A stretch of DNA of 64,000 nucleotides from Infirmifilum lucidum (GTDB lineage: Archaea; Thermoproteota; Thermoprotei; Thermofilales; Thermofilaceae): assembly GCF_014876775.1 (NCBI RefSeq), contig NZ_CP062310.1:1527699-1591698 (forward strand). The letters are read 5' to 3'. Position 1 is the stretch's first letter; each line of letters starts with the position of its first letter. Position numbers and translations under genes: made by a program. The notes below the pieces were generated by a model. It saw nothing but the letters and a program-made list of their open reading frames with translations. It was not told where the DNA came from and did not search any database. Positions 50,638 through 59,122 of this stretch are shown here, piece by piece.

Positions 50638-51642
50638 ATGGCTGGTGGAGAATGGATTATGCGTCTCGAAGGGATTAGGGGCGGCTACTTGACGGGCTCT
50701 TTTTGGGAAGACTTTCTTGAGACCGTGAGCGGAGTTAACCTAGATATCTTCGAGAATGAGATTCTGGGGATTGCAGGGGAATCCGGGTGTGGAAAAACAA
50801 CACTGCTCAGGATCATGTACGGCCACGTGGTAAAGCCGTTAGTGTTGAGGTCTGGTAGGGTTCTCTTGAGGGGAGAGAATGGAGTCTACGACTTGGCCTC
50901 GGTAGACTTGGAGGAGAGAAGGAAGCTCTGGTGGAGAGTGGTGGGCTATATACCCCAGAATTCCATGAACATGCTTAATCCTGTAGAAAGAGTAAGGGAT
51001 CACTTCCTGGAGATCTTGAAGCACCATGCAGGCATGGGAGAGAGGGAAGCTACCTCTGTTGCCACTAGATATGTTGAAGAGGTGGGGCTCTCGCGGGATG
51101 TGTTGAATGCATACCCTCACCAGCTTAGCGGAGGTATGAGGCAGAGGGTTGTTATAGCTCTCTCCCTCATGCTTAAGCCAAAGCTTGTATTAGCCGATGA
51201 GCCTACAACAGGGCTTGATGTTGTAGTTCAAAGGGGGGTTCTCCAGACGCTTACCGAGAAGGTGAGGAGTTACGGTAGCAGCCTAGTAATTGTGAGCCAT
51301 GATATTGGGATGCACACTATGGTAACTGACAGAATAGCTATCATGTATGCAGGTAAGGTCGTTGAGGTAGGTAAGACAGTAGAAGTTATTAGAGAACCCC
51401 TCCACCCCTACACTAGAGCGCTCATCGAATCGCTCCCAAAGATAGGGGACAAGAGGCTCAGGAAGGGTCTCCCGGGCATGCCGCCAGATTTTAAAAATCC
51501 TCCTAGTGGGTGTAGGTTCCACCCGAGGTGCCCTCTAGCAATGGATATATGTAAAGATAAAGAGCCACCGCTGGTTTCTCTTGGAAGTGGAAGGCTCGTA
51601 GCCTGTTGGCTCTATGGAGAAGGGGGTGTTGGAGTTGGCTGA
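50638..51642 (+). CDS. ABC transporter ATPase, DppD type
   Basis: A 334-residue ATPase. Walker A GESGCGKTTLL near residue 45, Q-loop VGYIPQNSMNMLNP, signature LSGGMRQRVVIAL near 165, Walker B LVLADEPTTGLD, and the switch His in IVSHDIGMH. The C-terminal oligopeptide-transporter extension (GCRFHPRCPLAMDICKDKEP) holds the Cys residues that can bind an iron-sulphur cluster in this subfamily. It powers import together with the following ATPase. Confidence 0.94.
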   Translation: MAGGEWIMRLEGIRGGYLTGSFWEDFLETVSGVNLDIFENEILGIAGESGCGKTTLLRIMYGHVVKPLVLRSGRVLLRGENGVYDLASVDLEERRKLWWRVVGYIPQNSMNMLNPVERVRDHFLEILKHHAGMGEREATSVATRYVEEVGLSRDVLNAYPHQLSGGMRQRVVIALSLMLKPKLVLADEPTTGLDVVVQRGVLQTLTEKVRSYGSSLVIVSHDIGMHTMVTDRIAIMYAGKVVEVGKTVEVIREPLHPYTRALIESLPKIGDKRLRKGLPGMPPDFKNPPSGCRFHPRCPLAMDICKDKEPPLVSLGSGRLVACWLYGEGGVGVG

Positions 51643-52603
51643 GCTTCTCAGGCTTGAAAACGTGGAAAAGACGTTCAAGTATGGAATAGTCTTTGGCTTC
51701 AAGTTCAAAGCCCTCGACAGGGTAAGCCTTCAACTCGGCCAGAAGCCTACAATCTACGCGCTGGCTGGAGAGAGTGGCTCAGGTAAAACTACGTTGGCTA
51801 GAGTTATCCTCAGAATGTTAAAGCCTGATTCAGGAAGAGTTCTCTACAAAGGGAGAGAAGTGTACAGCCTTAGGGGCAATGAGCTTAAATGGTTTAGGTC
51901 GGAGGTCCAGGCAGTATTTCAGAACCCATACGCATCATTCAATCCTCTCAGGAGAGTCTACTCCTACCTCCTCGATACAGCCATGCAACTAGGCGGAGTT
52001 AGAGATGAGAGGGAAGCTGAGGAACTCATAGAGAAGACTCTGCTCTCGGTCGGGCTTAATCCAGAGGATGTGAAAGGTAAGTATCCTTCTCAGTTCTCTG
52101 GTGGCCAGCTACAGAGAGTTGCTATAGCTAGAACCCTCATATCCAGGCCTAAGCTCATAGTAGCCGATGAACCTGTATCAATGTTAGATGCTTCTCTGAG
52201 AGCTAGCATCCTCGAGATATTCAAGAGGCTTAAGGAGAATATGGGGATCTCCTTCCTCTACATAACCCACGACCTATCTACAGCCTACTATATAAGCGAT
52301 GAGATAACCATAATGCTTAGAGGCTGGATTATTGAGAAGGGTCCTGTAGAGAAGGTTCTAGGCGAGCCCCTCCACCCCTACACGACTGCCCTCCTAGAGT
52401 CACTCGCAGAGCCAGATCTAGAGAAGAGGGCTAAGTGGCTCAACAGAGTAGAACTAGGAGGTATTGAGGAGAAAGAGTTCGTGGCCGGCGGGTGCAGGTA
52501 TAGGCACAGGTGCCCTCTGGCATTCGAGAAGTGCTCCCAGGAGCCTCCTATGGTTTTCGTTAAAGATAGAGGTGTGTATGTTAAGTGTTGGCTCTACGCG
52601 TAG
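51614..52603 (+). CDS. ABC transporter ATPase, DppF type
   Basis: A 329-residue ATPase paired with DppD. Walker A GESGSGKTTLARV near residue 52, Q-loop VQAVFQNPYASFNPLR, signature FSGGQLQRVAIAR near 158, Walker B LIVADEPVSMLD, switch His in YITHDLST, and the C-terminal GCRYRHRCPLAFEKCSQEPP. The ATG at 51614 lies inside dppD; a GTG at 51626 or TTG at 51635 would reduce the overlap, so the first residues are uncertain. It is the last gene of the operon. Confidence 0.94.
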   Translation: MEKGVLELAELLRLENVEKTFKYGIVFGFKFKALDRVSLQLGQKPTIYALAGESGSGKTTLARVILRMLKPDSGRVLYKGREVYSLRGNELKWFRSEVQAVFQNPYASFNPLRRVYSYLLDTAMQLGGVRDEREAEELIEKTLLSVGLNPEDVKGKYPSQFSGGQLQRVAIARTLISRPKLIVADEPVSMLDASLRASILEIFKRLKENMGISFLYITHDLSTAYYISDEITIMLRGWIIEKGPVEKVLGEPLHPYTTALLESLAEPDLEKRAKWLNRVELGGIEEKEFVAGGCRYRHRCPLAFEKCSQEPPMVFVKDRGVYVKCWLYA

Positions 52604-52616
52604 CGACAAGGTCACT

Positions 52617-53096
52617 CTACGGCGGCTGGTCTATACTGGGTGCGTCTGTGCCCACAGTGTTCACTCCCTTGTCGGCTAGTAGCCTGGACGCGCCCCTCCC
52701 CGAGCCCTGGGTGGTCGAACCAGTCTGGCTTCCCGGCCTTGGAGTCGTAGCCCGTCAGGAAGAGCACGACCTATCCTGGGCCCAGCTCGTCCAGAACTCC
52801 GGCAAGCCTCTCCTCGAGGACTCCGACTCCTATTTCGGCCCTCTGCGGCAGATCCTGCACGTCCACCACGACCCACGTCCCCGTGAACCTCTCGAGCGGC
52901 ACGGCGTCGATTGTCTCGGCGTTCTCCACGAAGTGGGCTGGCGAGTCGACGTGAGTCGAGGTGTGCTCCATGAGCTGTAGGAGGTTAGGGTAGTAGCCGT
53001 TCCCGCGTGTAGTGATCCACGTGTAGACGATAGGGGTGGGTATCCCGGGAAGACGGGAGTCCCCGTTCTGATCTCCATCGTGGGGTCTACAATCTT
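52617..53096 (-). pseudogene. Decayed cyclase-family (kynurenine formamidase-like) gene
   Basis: Pieces of one metal-dependent cyclase/formamidase appear in different frames. MEIRTGTPVFPGYPP begins at 53078. After a frameshift near 53040 comes LMEHTSTHVDSPAHFVENAE, carrying the family HxxxHxDxPxH motif. An in-frame TAG at 52773-52771 interrupts LGPG/VVLFLTGYDSKAGKPDW. After a further shift near 52690, LLADKGVNTVGTDAPSIDQP ends at a stop at 52617. At least three lesions mark it as dead. Such enzymes hydrolyse cyclic amides or N-formyl kynurenine. Confidence 0.8.
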
Positions 53097-53223
53097 CCTG
53101 GGCGTAATGTAGTAAGCTCTTCGGGTATTATAAGCTTGCGGAGGCTTGAACTGGGATGTTGAGGTGAAGTGGGCTGTCCTGTAGTCAGGCTTATAAGCTG
53201 AGCGGTGGCTGTTAATCGTAGTG

Positions 53224-53814
53224 ATGCTGAGTAGAGAGGCCCTGAAGGCGGAGATCCTCAGGCTACTCTAGGAGGACAGGGAGTTCCGGTACGCCGTAGC
53301 CGGCTTGGTAGGAGTGAAGGAGATTCTCGATAGGCTCGAGGAAAACACGCAGGTGACCAAGGCCCTCCAGGAGCAAGTGGCCGAGCACTCGAGGGTGATA
53401 GCCGAGCACACCAGAGCCATACGGGATCTTTACAGGCTAGTCTCCGCGCTGGGCGCTAGGTGGGGTTTGCTCAGCGAGGAGGCTTTCCGGCTGGCGATGG
53501 CTGACCTCCTGCAAGGCTTCGGCGGGAGAGTCGAGGAGTGGGTCTCATACAACGAGGAGGGCCTCGTCTACGGGCAACCCTCCCCCGTCGAGGTAGACCT
53601 CGTAGTCAGGGACGGGGAGCACATACTCGTAGAAGTGAAGTCTAGTGTCTCGCGGGGCGACGTGTACGAGTTCTGGCGCGTCGCCCAGTTCTACGAGAGG
53701 AAGACTGGCATAAAGCCCAGGCTTGTCATAGTCTCACCCTCTGTCGACAGCAGGGCCCAGCAAGCCGCCGAGAGGCTGGGAATCAAGGTGCTGTCTGGGG
53801 CGGAGGGCGTGTAG
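53224..53814 (+). pseudogene. PD-(D/E)XK nuclease-like coiled-coil gene with in-frame TAG
   Basis: Reading from ATG 53224, the first 15 codons (MLSREALKAEILRLL) are followed by TAG (53269-53271) and then EDREFRYAVAGLVGVKEILD in the same frame. The rest is intact: a coiled coil (TQVTKALQEQVAEHSRVI) and a nuclease-like core, VEVDLVVRDGEHILVEVKSS, ending at 53814. This is the DUF3782-like family common in crenarchaea. The TAG probably replaces a Glu or Gln codon. A shorter product could start at about 53305. A TATA box GCTTATAAG lies at about 53189-53197. Nonsense mutation is the simplest reading. Confidence 0.6.
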
Positions 53815-54038
53815 TCTCTCCTTCCTAGCTCTCGGACTAAGCCCAGCTATGTGTGTAGCGAAGTGCCGTTCCTGTTTCCAGTTCCTGGGGGCGTGCCTCT
53901 ACCTCAGCAAACAGCTTATGCTTCATCCCTGTACGGTCAGGGGCCGTAGGTTCATCACTGTATATCTAGCGGTAGGAGGGCTCTTATTTCTTTACCGGAG
54001 GAGAAAAGCTAAATCCCTCCAATACTCTCTAATTCCTG
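53815..54038. other. Intergenic, no gene seen
   Basis: A short region without a convincing ORF, between the nuclease-like gene and the possible C/D RNA at 54039. No repeat or promoter is clear. Confidence 0.35.
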
Positions 54039-54090
54039 GCGATGAGGCCTGGGGACCTCACTGAGGAGTGATGAGGCCGATTTGTGCCGA
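54039..54090 (+). ncRNA. Possible C/D box guide RNA
   Basis: The order GCGATGA (54039-54045, C-like), CTGA (54061-54064, D'), GTGATGA (54068-54074, C', perfect) and CCGA (54087-54090, D-like) with guide lengths of 15 and 12 nt matches the layout of an archaeal C/D box sRNA that directs 2'-O-methylation. The C and D boxes each deviate by one base, so the call is tentative. It lies beside the 3' end of the HAD gene. Confidence 0.3.
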
Positions 54091-54094
54091 TATG

Positions 54095-54613
54095 CTAGGG
54101 GACTAGCTCGTAGGAGTCCCCGCGGTGCAGGAAGAGCCTCGCGCCGGGGTGCAGCCTCCTCGCGGCCTCGAGCACGCCTGGCTCGTCGTCGTGGACTTCG
54201 GCGACATCGGGTATCCTCGCGAGCACGCTTGCCTTGAACTCGACGTCCCTCCTCCTGTCGCCCCTCGGCCTCATGCTCAGTATGACCTTCTCGACTGGGA
54301 CGCCGAAGCCCGAGAGCTCCCGTAGGGTCACCCTGTAGAGCCTGTACGGCCTGCCGGTCAGCACGAGCACGACGCCCCTCCCCAACCTGTCAAGCAGTAG
54401 CCTGATCCCGACCTCGCGCGGCCTGTCTAGCGCGAGGAGCTCCTCCGACAGGAACAACTCCCAGAACCTCTGCCTGGCCCAGGGCTCGAGCTCGTCCGGG
54501 GAGGACGCGCCCCTAGCCCCGACTCTCTCGAGGGCCTCCCGTAGGCGCTCGCTCGCGTCCACTAGGACGCCGTCCACGTCGAAGACATACACCCTGCCCG
54601 GCGGGAGCAACAT
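54095..54613 (-). CDS. HAD-superfamily phosphatase
   Basis: A 172-residue HAD hydrolase. Motif I is YVFDVDGVLVDASER with nucleophile Asp12 and general acid Asp14. Motif II is VLVLTGRPYRLYR, with a Lys probably in VEKVILSMRP or the following KASVLARI. Motif III is VAEVHDDEPGVLEAA. A small helical cap follows motif I. The substrate is unknown and small phosphate esters are usual. The start is ATG 54613 behind a TATA element shared in opposite direction with the gene at 54666. Confidence 0.85.
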   Translation of the reverse strand: MLLPPGRVYVFDVDGVLVDASERLREALERVGARGASSPDELEPWARQRFWELFLSEELLALDRPREVGIRLLLDRLGRGVVLVLTGRPYRLYRVTLRELSGFGVPVEKVILSMRPRGDRRRDVEFKASVLARIPDVAEVHDDEPGVLEAARRLHPGARLFLHRGDSYELVP

Positions 54614-54665
54614 ACAGTACCAGACCCTCCACCAGGTATTTAATCTGGCGTGGAGTAGGTATCAC

Positions 54666-55199
54666 GTGGCGGGGAGGCTAATAGCGGCAAACGTGGCCCT
54701 CCTTACCCTGTTGTTTGTGATCCTCTCCTTCATCCACGACATCTACTACCCAGAGGCCCCCCGCGGCGCAAGCACCGCAAGCCATGGTGCTACGCCCATC
54801 AACGGGAGCCTCGAGATTGAGGACGTGGAGTACGCGCTCCTCCAGGTCAACGACACGTACCAGGCGCACTTCCTGCTACAGGACTGCTCGGCTGAACGGG
54901 CAGTCGTCAACTTTACAGCAGTGCACGTCTTGACGGGGGAGGAGTACGCCGCCGCGTACGTCGTCAGGGGGAACGCCTGGAGCACCCCCGTATTCAGGGC
55001 CGGCAGGAGCGGCGTCTACAGGCTTCAGGCTAGAGTCGCGCTCGAGGGGGTCTCGGGCGGCCCCTGCGACGTCACGGTCAGGCACCTCACTAACCAGTCT
55101 CGTAGGGAGGCGTACCTCGGGAGCTACGTGCAGCTAGCCTTACTGATCGCCTCTACCATACTCGTGGTGGACTCCTATGCCCTACTCAGGCGCAAGTAG
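54666..55199 (+). CDS. Membrane-anchored extracytoplasmic protein of ABC operon
   Basis: A 177-residue protein with an N-terminal membrane helix (ANVALLTLLFVILSFIHDIY), an outside domain of about 110 residues with several NxT/S sequons (NGS, NDT, NFT), two Cys (possible disulphide), and a C-terminal helix (LALLIASTILVVDSYALL). I do not recognise its family. It overlaps the next gene and shares an operon with a permease and an ATPase, so it is likely an accessory subunit of that transporter. The start is GTG 54666. Confidence 0.6.
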   Translation: MAGRLIAANVALLTLLFVILSFIHDIYYPEAPRGASTASHGATPINGSLEIEDVEYALLQVNDTYQAHFLLQDCSAERAVVNFTAVHVLTGEEYAAAYVVRGNAWSTPVFRAGRSGVYRLQARVALEGVSGGPCDVTVRHLTNQSRREAYLGSYVQLALLIASTILVVDSYALLRRK

Positions 55200-55917
55200 G
55201 AAGCTAGAGCTCCTGAAGTGGTACCTCAACTACCTCTACGCCTGGTCCACGCTCTTCGCGATGTTCGCGGTCTACGTGCACCTGTACAACAGGTTTAAAA
55301 CGGACGTGGGCTACTCGGGCTGTGTCTGGTGCATACTGCTCGAAGCGTCTACGAGCCCGGCAGAGTACTTCCTCTTCATAATACACGTCATACTCTTAAC
55401 TGCCGTCTACTTCGGCTACGACGCGGAAGAGGGTTTCGAGTACGTGAGGTACCTGGCGGGCACCGGGAGGGCTGCGGCTCTCGCCCTGAAACTAGCCCTG
55501 GTAGGCTTCGCGTGCTCTACACCGCTCATAGCGGCTAAGGTCTTCATGGGCATAGTATGGGAGCCCTACGCGGCAACGATCCCGGTAGAGATGCTGGAGC
55601 AAGTCGCGGGCCTGGCTTTAAAGCTGTTCTTCTTCTCGGTGTACATATCCTCCTTCGCCGCACTAGTGGCGCAAGTTTTGAGGAAGACGTCCTACACTAT
55701 CTGGGCCCTCTCGACGTACTTCTACGTCTTCGAGACTATAAACCCCTACCAGCCGTGGTCCCCCCTAAACGCACCCTACATGTACTACGTCGTTGTGTTG
55801 CCACAGTCCTCTATAGCCGAAGTAATACAGCAATTCTTCCCGAACGTCCTCGTCTTCATGCTCGCCCTCGCCGCGCTCTACGTCGTGTACTCGAGGGGTG
55901 AGGTGAAGTGGAGGTAG
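55177..55917 (+). CDS. ABC-2 type permease-like membrane protein
   Basis: A 246-residue protein with about six predicted membrane spans (for example STLFAMFAVYVHLY, FLFIIHVILLTAVYFGY, ALALKLALVGFACSTPLIAA, VLVFMLALAALYVVY). There is no clear motif, but size, topology and position directly before an ABC ATPase gene indicate the membrane half of an ABC-2 export-type transporter. The first residues overlap the previous gene by 23 bases, and its stop overlaps the ATPase start by 10. Confidence 0.65.
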   Translation: MPYSGASRKLELLKWYLNYLYAWSTLFAMFAVYVHLYNRFKTDVGYSGCVWCILLEASTSPAEYFLFIIHVILLTAVYFGYDAEEGFEYVRYLAGTGRAAALALKLALVGFACSTPLIAAKVFMGIVWEPYAATIPVEMLEQVAGLALKLFFFSVYISSFAALVAQVLRKTSYTIWALSTYFYVFETINPYQPWSPLNAPYMYYVVVLPQSSIAEVIQQFFPNVLVFMLALAALYVVYSRGEVKWR

Positions 55918-56546
55918 TCGTGGCCGAGCACCTCTGGAAGAGGTTTGGGCCGACAGTGGCGCTCAGAGACGTCTCGCTGAGAGTCGAGGAGGGGGTCTAC
56001 TTGCTCCTGGGCCCGAACGGATCCGGGAAGTCCACAATGCTTAAACTCGTAGTCGGCTTCTTGAAGCCCACGCGTGGACGCATAACAGTCCTCGGGTACA
56101 CCCCGTGGCGCGACTACACGAGGCTGGGGGAGAGGGTCGCGTACGCCTTCGAGGGGATGCCGCTCCCCTGGTGGATGACGGGGAGGGAGTTCGTCGAGGG
56201 CTACTGCAGGCTGAGGGGCTGCGACGACGAGATGCTGGCGCAGGCATGCGGGAGGCTCGGAGTGCTGGACTACTGGGATAGGCCGATCTTCGGCTACTCC
56301 AGCGGGATGAAGAAGAAACTCCTACTCCTCATGGCGCTCGCCGCAAGAGCAGACCTATACGTCCTGGACGAGCCCTTCACGCTCCTCGACAGGAAGTCTC
56401 TGGAGGAGACATGCAGCCTCATAGCACAGCTCCCGGGCAAGGCCACATTAATCGCGACCCACATCATACCCGACCCCGTGAAGGAAACGAAGCCCTCCGT
56501 GATCGAGTTCTACGAGGGGACAATCACTAACGTCAGGAGGGAGTAG
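55908..56546 (+). CDS. ABC transporter ATPase
   Basis: A 212-residue ATPase. Walker A LLGPNGSGKSTMLK near residue 33, a short Q-loop region (VAYAFEGMPLPWWM) lacking the usual Gln, signature FGYSSGMKKKLLLLMALA near 126, Walker B LYVLDEPFTLLD and switch His in LIATHIIP. The signature GYSSGMKKK is typical of ABC-2 exporters. It pairs with the membrane protein encoded just upstream. The start is GTG 55908. The substrate is unknown. Confidence 0.88.
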   Translation: MEVVVAEHLWKRFGPTVALRDVSLRVEEGVYLLLGPNGSGKSTMLKLVVGFLKPTRGRITVLGYTPWRDYTRLGERVAYAFEGMPLPWWMTGREFVEGYCRLRGCDDEMLAQACGRLGVLDYWDRPIFGYSSGMKKKLLLLMALAARADLYVLDEPFTLLDRKSLEETCSLIAQLPGKATLIATHIIPDPVKETKPSVIEFYEGTITNVRRE

Positions 56547-56614
56547 CCCTACTAAGGTGCGACTCTATTGGAGGAAAAATAAATAAGATGTTAGTACAAT
56601 AGCATGTGACGGGA

Positions 56615-57058
56615 GTGCCGGGGCAGAGGCTCGTGATCTCAGTACTCGCGCTACTAATGTTCTCGGCCGCGGCCTTCGCAACGACGTGCAGTAGGGGCGT
56701 TGAAACATGGTCTGCCATACTCTCAGCACACGCATCAATAACTGGTAGCAGCCCCTACTCTGCGACAGGCTACGCTGCGGGCGTCGCCCGTGGAACTGAT
56801 CTTGGGTGTATACTATGTCCTCTGCTTCGCGCTAATTTTGCAATAATTACTTTGGGATCTGAGTTTGAAAGACCTCGGGATTCGTGGGGTCTTTTGTGTC
56901 CAGGGCACCAAGCGCGGTGGAGCTCTACAGGGGCTATTGGTAGCTGGGTCTATGCTTACACTTACACTCCTTGTGGCAATAAGGGGGTAGAAGTCACGGC
57001 ATTCCTCTCGGGGTATTGTGCCACGTCGGTGGGCGTTGAGCAGTGTACTGGAGGCTAA
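56615..57058 (+). CDS. Secreted Cys-rich protein, copy 1
   Basis: A 147-residue protein with a signal peptide (LVISVLALLMFSAAAFA) and a mature part with CSRGVETW, GYAAGVARGTDLGCILCP, a central CPG and an ending GYCATSVGVEQCTGG. Paired Cys residues suggest disulphides outside the cell. The family is not known to me. The GTG at 56615 is chosen over 56606 because it aligns with the ATG of its duplicate at 58681. The gene ends inside the start of the membrane-protein gene at 57043. It is part of a tandem duplication. Confidence 0.6.
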   Translation: MPGQRLVISVLALLMFSAAAFATTCSRGVETWSAILSAHASITGSSPYSATGYAAGVARGTDLGCILCPLLRANFAIITLGSEFERPRDSWGLLCPGHQARWSSTGAIGSWVYAYTYTPCGNKGVEVTAFLSGYCATSVGVEQCTGG

Positions 57059-58470
57059 CTCTACTCGCTCTTTTTCTCCTCTTTCTCCTCGCCTACAGCA
57101 GTGCTGTAGCGGTTCCGAGCGGCAGCTACATGGTGTACAGGATCGACGCTCAAGAGAGTGGGTCTGGAGTACCACCTTTCGTGGGCGAAGAGGCCGTAGC
57201 TATAATCTCCAGGAACAACCCCAGAATCAAGTTGCTAGTACAACTAAGCAACTTCACTGATGGGTCGCACGAACAAGTCTGCTACATTGGGGCGGGGGGC
57301 GGCGAGATTAGAATTCATGTCCTGAGCGCTAACTCTAGCTTCTATACTGTGCAGTACGCGTTTATACTCTACAATGCTACACTCGCGTGTAAGCACGAAG
57401 CTCAAAGTCTAGGCCTCTTCAGGGGGGTTGAGTGGGTACATGAAGGCAACTACCTGGTAGCACAGCCTAGAGCTTTGAATATCACGAGGTTACGCTACGT
57501 GTCTGCGCGGGACAACGGCGTCTACGATGAGGGCGGGAACCTGCTGGGGGAGTGGCTCTTCTGGCTACCAGAGGCAACGCTAAAGCAAGGCTACACCTTA
57601 GTCCTCGCGCACTTACACCCAGCTAAGATCTCTCCGGAGTTGAGCCTAGAGGGCTGTGGAGTGGCTGTCCTGCTGGGGGTGAACTTCTCCAAGGCAGTGA
57701 AAGGCCCCGGATACAGGGTTGGCAATGTAGTCATCCCGCCCACGAGCCTAGTCCAGGGCAGCACGGTGCGGTACGGCTTGCTCTACTCGCACGTAAAGTG
57801 CGAGGACAGGGCCTCAAGGGACTACGTTCTCTCACTCTACAGGACATACGTCTCTCCACCTCCAGAGCTCAAGGAACACGTCGCGGATAACAGTATCTGG
57901 ACAATCAACACGGCTATGACGTCTTTTAACGTGAGCGGCGCCGAGCGGAAGCCATGGAGGCTAGTGCCTAGTGAAACCACTACGAATGTCTCGGGGGTTA
58001 GGTGCGTAATTACAACCAAGGGGGCTGATGTAGAGCTCTCCGGGAGGCTATTCCTGGTGCCTCCTCTCCTCTACTCCTATGAGGCGCTCTGGGACAGGAG
58101 TACCGGCGTACTGGTCGAGCTGTCCCAAGAACTCACTGAATTCCTGTTTAGTAGCGAGACCCCGGCAGTACTCTCGGAGTACCTCGGCTTTGAAGGAAAA
58201 GACGCCATCTACACTCTACTCTGCTTAAACTGCTACCTCTCCGTCAGGCTCGTAGATACAAATGTCTTGAAGCCTCCGAGCTACCTGGGCTCTCCAGGGA
58301 GGCCTGACACGCGCGTGGAGACGGCCTTCACGGCACTCATACTAGTAGGTGTCTTAGCCTGTGCCACGGGTGCTATGGGGTACGCTAGGAGTATCCTGAA
58401 ACAAGTGAGGACTAGGCATTGGATCAGCGTAGCTAGAGCACGAGAGAGAGTTGCAGGAGCAGAGAACTAG
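57043..58470 (+). CDS. Secreted/membrane-anchored protein, copy 1
   Basis: A 475-residue protein with a signal peptide (LLALFLLFLLAYSSAVA), a large outside part with many NxS/T sites (NFT, NSS, NAT, NIT, NFS, NVS), and one C-terminal membrane span (AFTALILVGVLACATGAMGY) before a basic tail. Its family is unknown. It overlaps the Cys-rich gene by 16 bases, so the two products are likely made together and may interact at the cell surface. The stretch around residues 160-190 (LRYVSARDNGVYDEGGNLLG) is nearly identical to copy 2. The start is GTG. Confidence 0.65.
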   Translation: MYWRLTLLALFLLFLLAYSSAVAVPSGSYMVYRIDAQESGSGVPPFVGEEAVAIISRNNPRIKLLVQLSNFTDGSHEQVCYIGAGGGEIRIHVLSANSSFYTVQYAFILYNATLACKHEAQSLGLFRGVEWVHEGNYLVAQPRALNITRLRYVSARDNGVYDEGGNLLGEWLFWLPEATLKQGYTLVLAHLHPAKISPELSLEGCGVAVLLGVNFSKAVKGPGYRVGNVVIPPTSLVQGSTVRYGLLYSHVKCEDRASRDYVLSLYRTYVSPPPELKEHVADNSIWTINTAMTSFNVSGAERKPWRLVPSETTTNVSGVRCVITTKGADVELSGRLFLVPPLLYSYEALWDRSTGVLVELSQELTEFLFSSETPAVLSEYLGFEGKDAIYTLLCLNCYLSVRLVDTNVLKPPSYLGSPGRPDTRVETAFTALILVGVLACATGAMGYARSILKQVRTRHWISVARARERVAGAEN

Positions 58471-58508
58471 TCCTCACCTAACCTCTAGGAGAGTACGGGC
58501 TTCTAGCC

Positions 58509-58610
58509 CTAGGCTCCTGCTTGCTTGAATGCAAGCTCGTCTACGCGTCTCAGCTTAAACCCGAAGGCTCTAGCGAGAGGCTCCGCCGTAACCTGCACGA
58601 CTGGGTAGGG
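58509..58610 (-). pseudogene. 3' fragment of metG carried by the tandem duplication
   Basis: On the minus strand this encodes YPVVQVTAEPLARAFGFKLR followed by RVDELAF, which matches the C-terminal end of MetG encoded at 60513 (YPVMPATAESLARAFGFQLR, RVDRLAF). No other part of metG is present. It lies exactly downstream of copy 1, as metG lies downstream of copy 2. The duplicated unit therefore included the last 100 or so bases of metG. Confidence 0.85.
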
Positions 58611-58680
58611 GCCCCCAGCAGCCAGCTCTCCAAAAGAAAAGAATAAGTAAGTTTTCGATGTACAGTAATATAAATGGGGG

Positions 58681-59122
58681 ATGCCGAAACAGAAGCTTGT
58701 GTTTTTGTCGTTCATGCTGCTGTCGCTCTCGGCTGTAGCTTTTGCGACAACATGCAATAGGAGCTCTTCGACGTGGGCTTCCTCGGTCTCGGCGCTCGCA
58801 ACAATAACTGGTAGCGACCCTTACTCCTCGACAGGCTACGCTGCGGGCATTGCCCGTGGAACTGATATTGGGTGTTTTATATGCCCTTCGAAGTTGGCAT
58901 ACATTAGGTTCATGAGCGAAGTCGACGTTCCATGGGAACATTGGGGGTAGTATGTGCCCATATTTGAGGGGGTCTTGGAGTTACTCTCCGGGAACCGCAG
59001 GCAGCTGGGTTGAGGCATACAGTTACACTGTGTGTAGCGATAATGGCGTAAAAGTAATAGCTTTCCTCTCGGGGTATTGTGCCACGTCAGTGGGCGTGTC
59101 TGGGCAATGCGCCGGAGGCTAG
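58681..59122 (+). pseudogene. Secreted Cys-rich protein, copy 2, frameshifted
   Basis: It starts at ATG 58681 with a signal peptide (LVFLSFMLLSLSAVAFA) and continues CNRSSSTW and GYAAGIARGTDIGCFICP like copy 1. After DVPWEHWG a run of five G (about 58944-58948) shifts the frame. The expected continuation (SMCPYLRGSWSYSPG to SGYCATSVGVSGQCAGG) is intact in another frame to the stop at 59120-59122. Removing one G restores the full protein. It could be a recent mutation, a sequencing error or a programmed slip. Confidence 0.75.

Noticed and set aside
1316-53271. Recoding of TAG as an amino acid in this organism
   Set aside because: Many normal genes here end in TAG, and two of the three affected genes also carry frameshifts, so decay explains them better.
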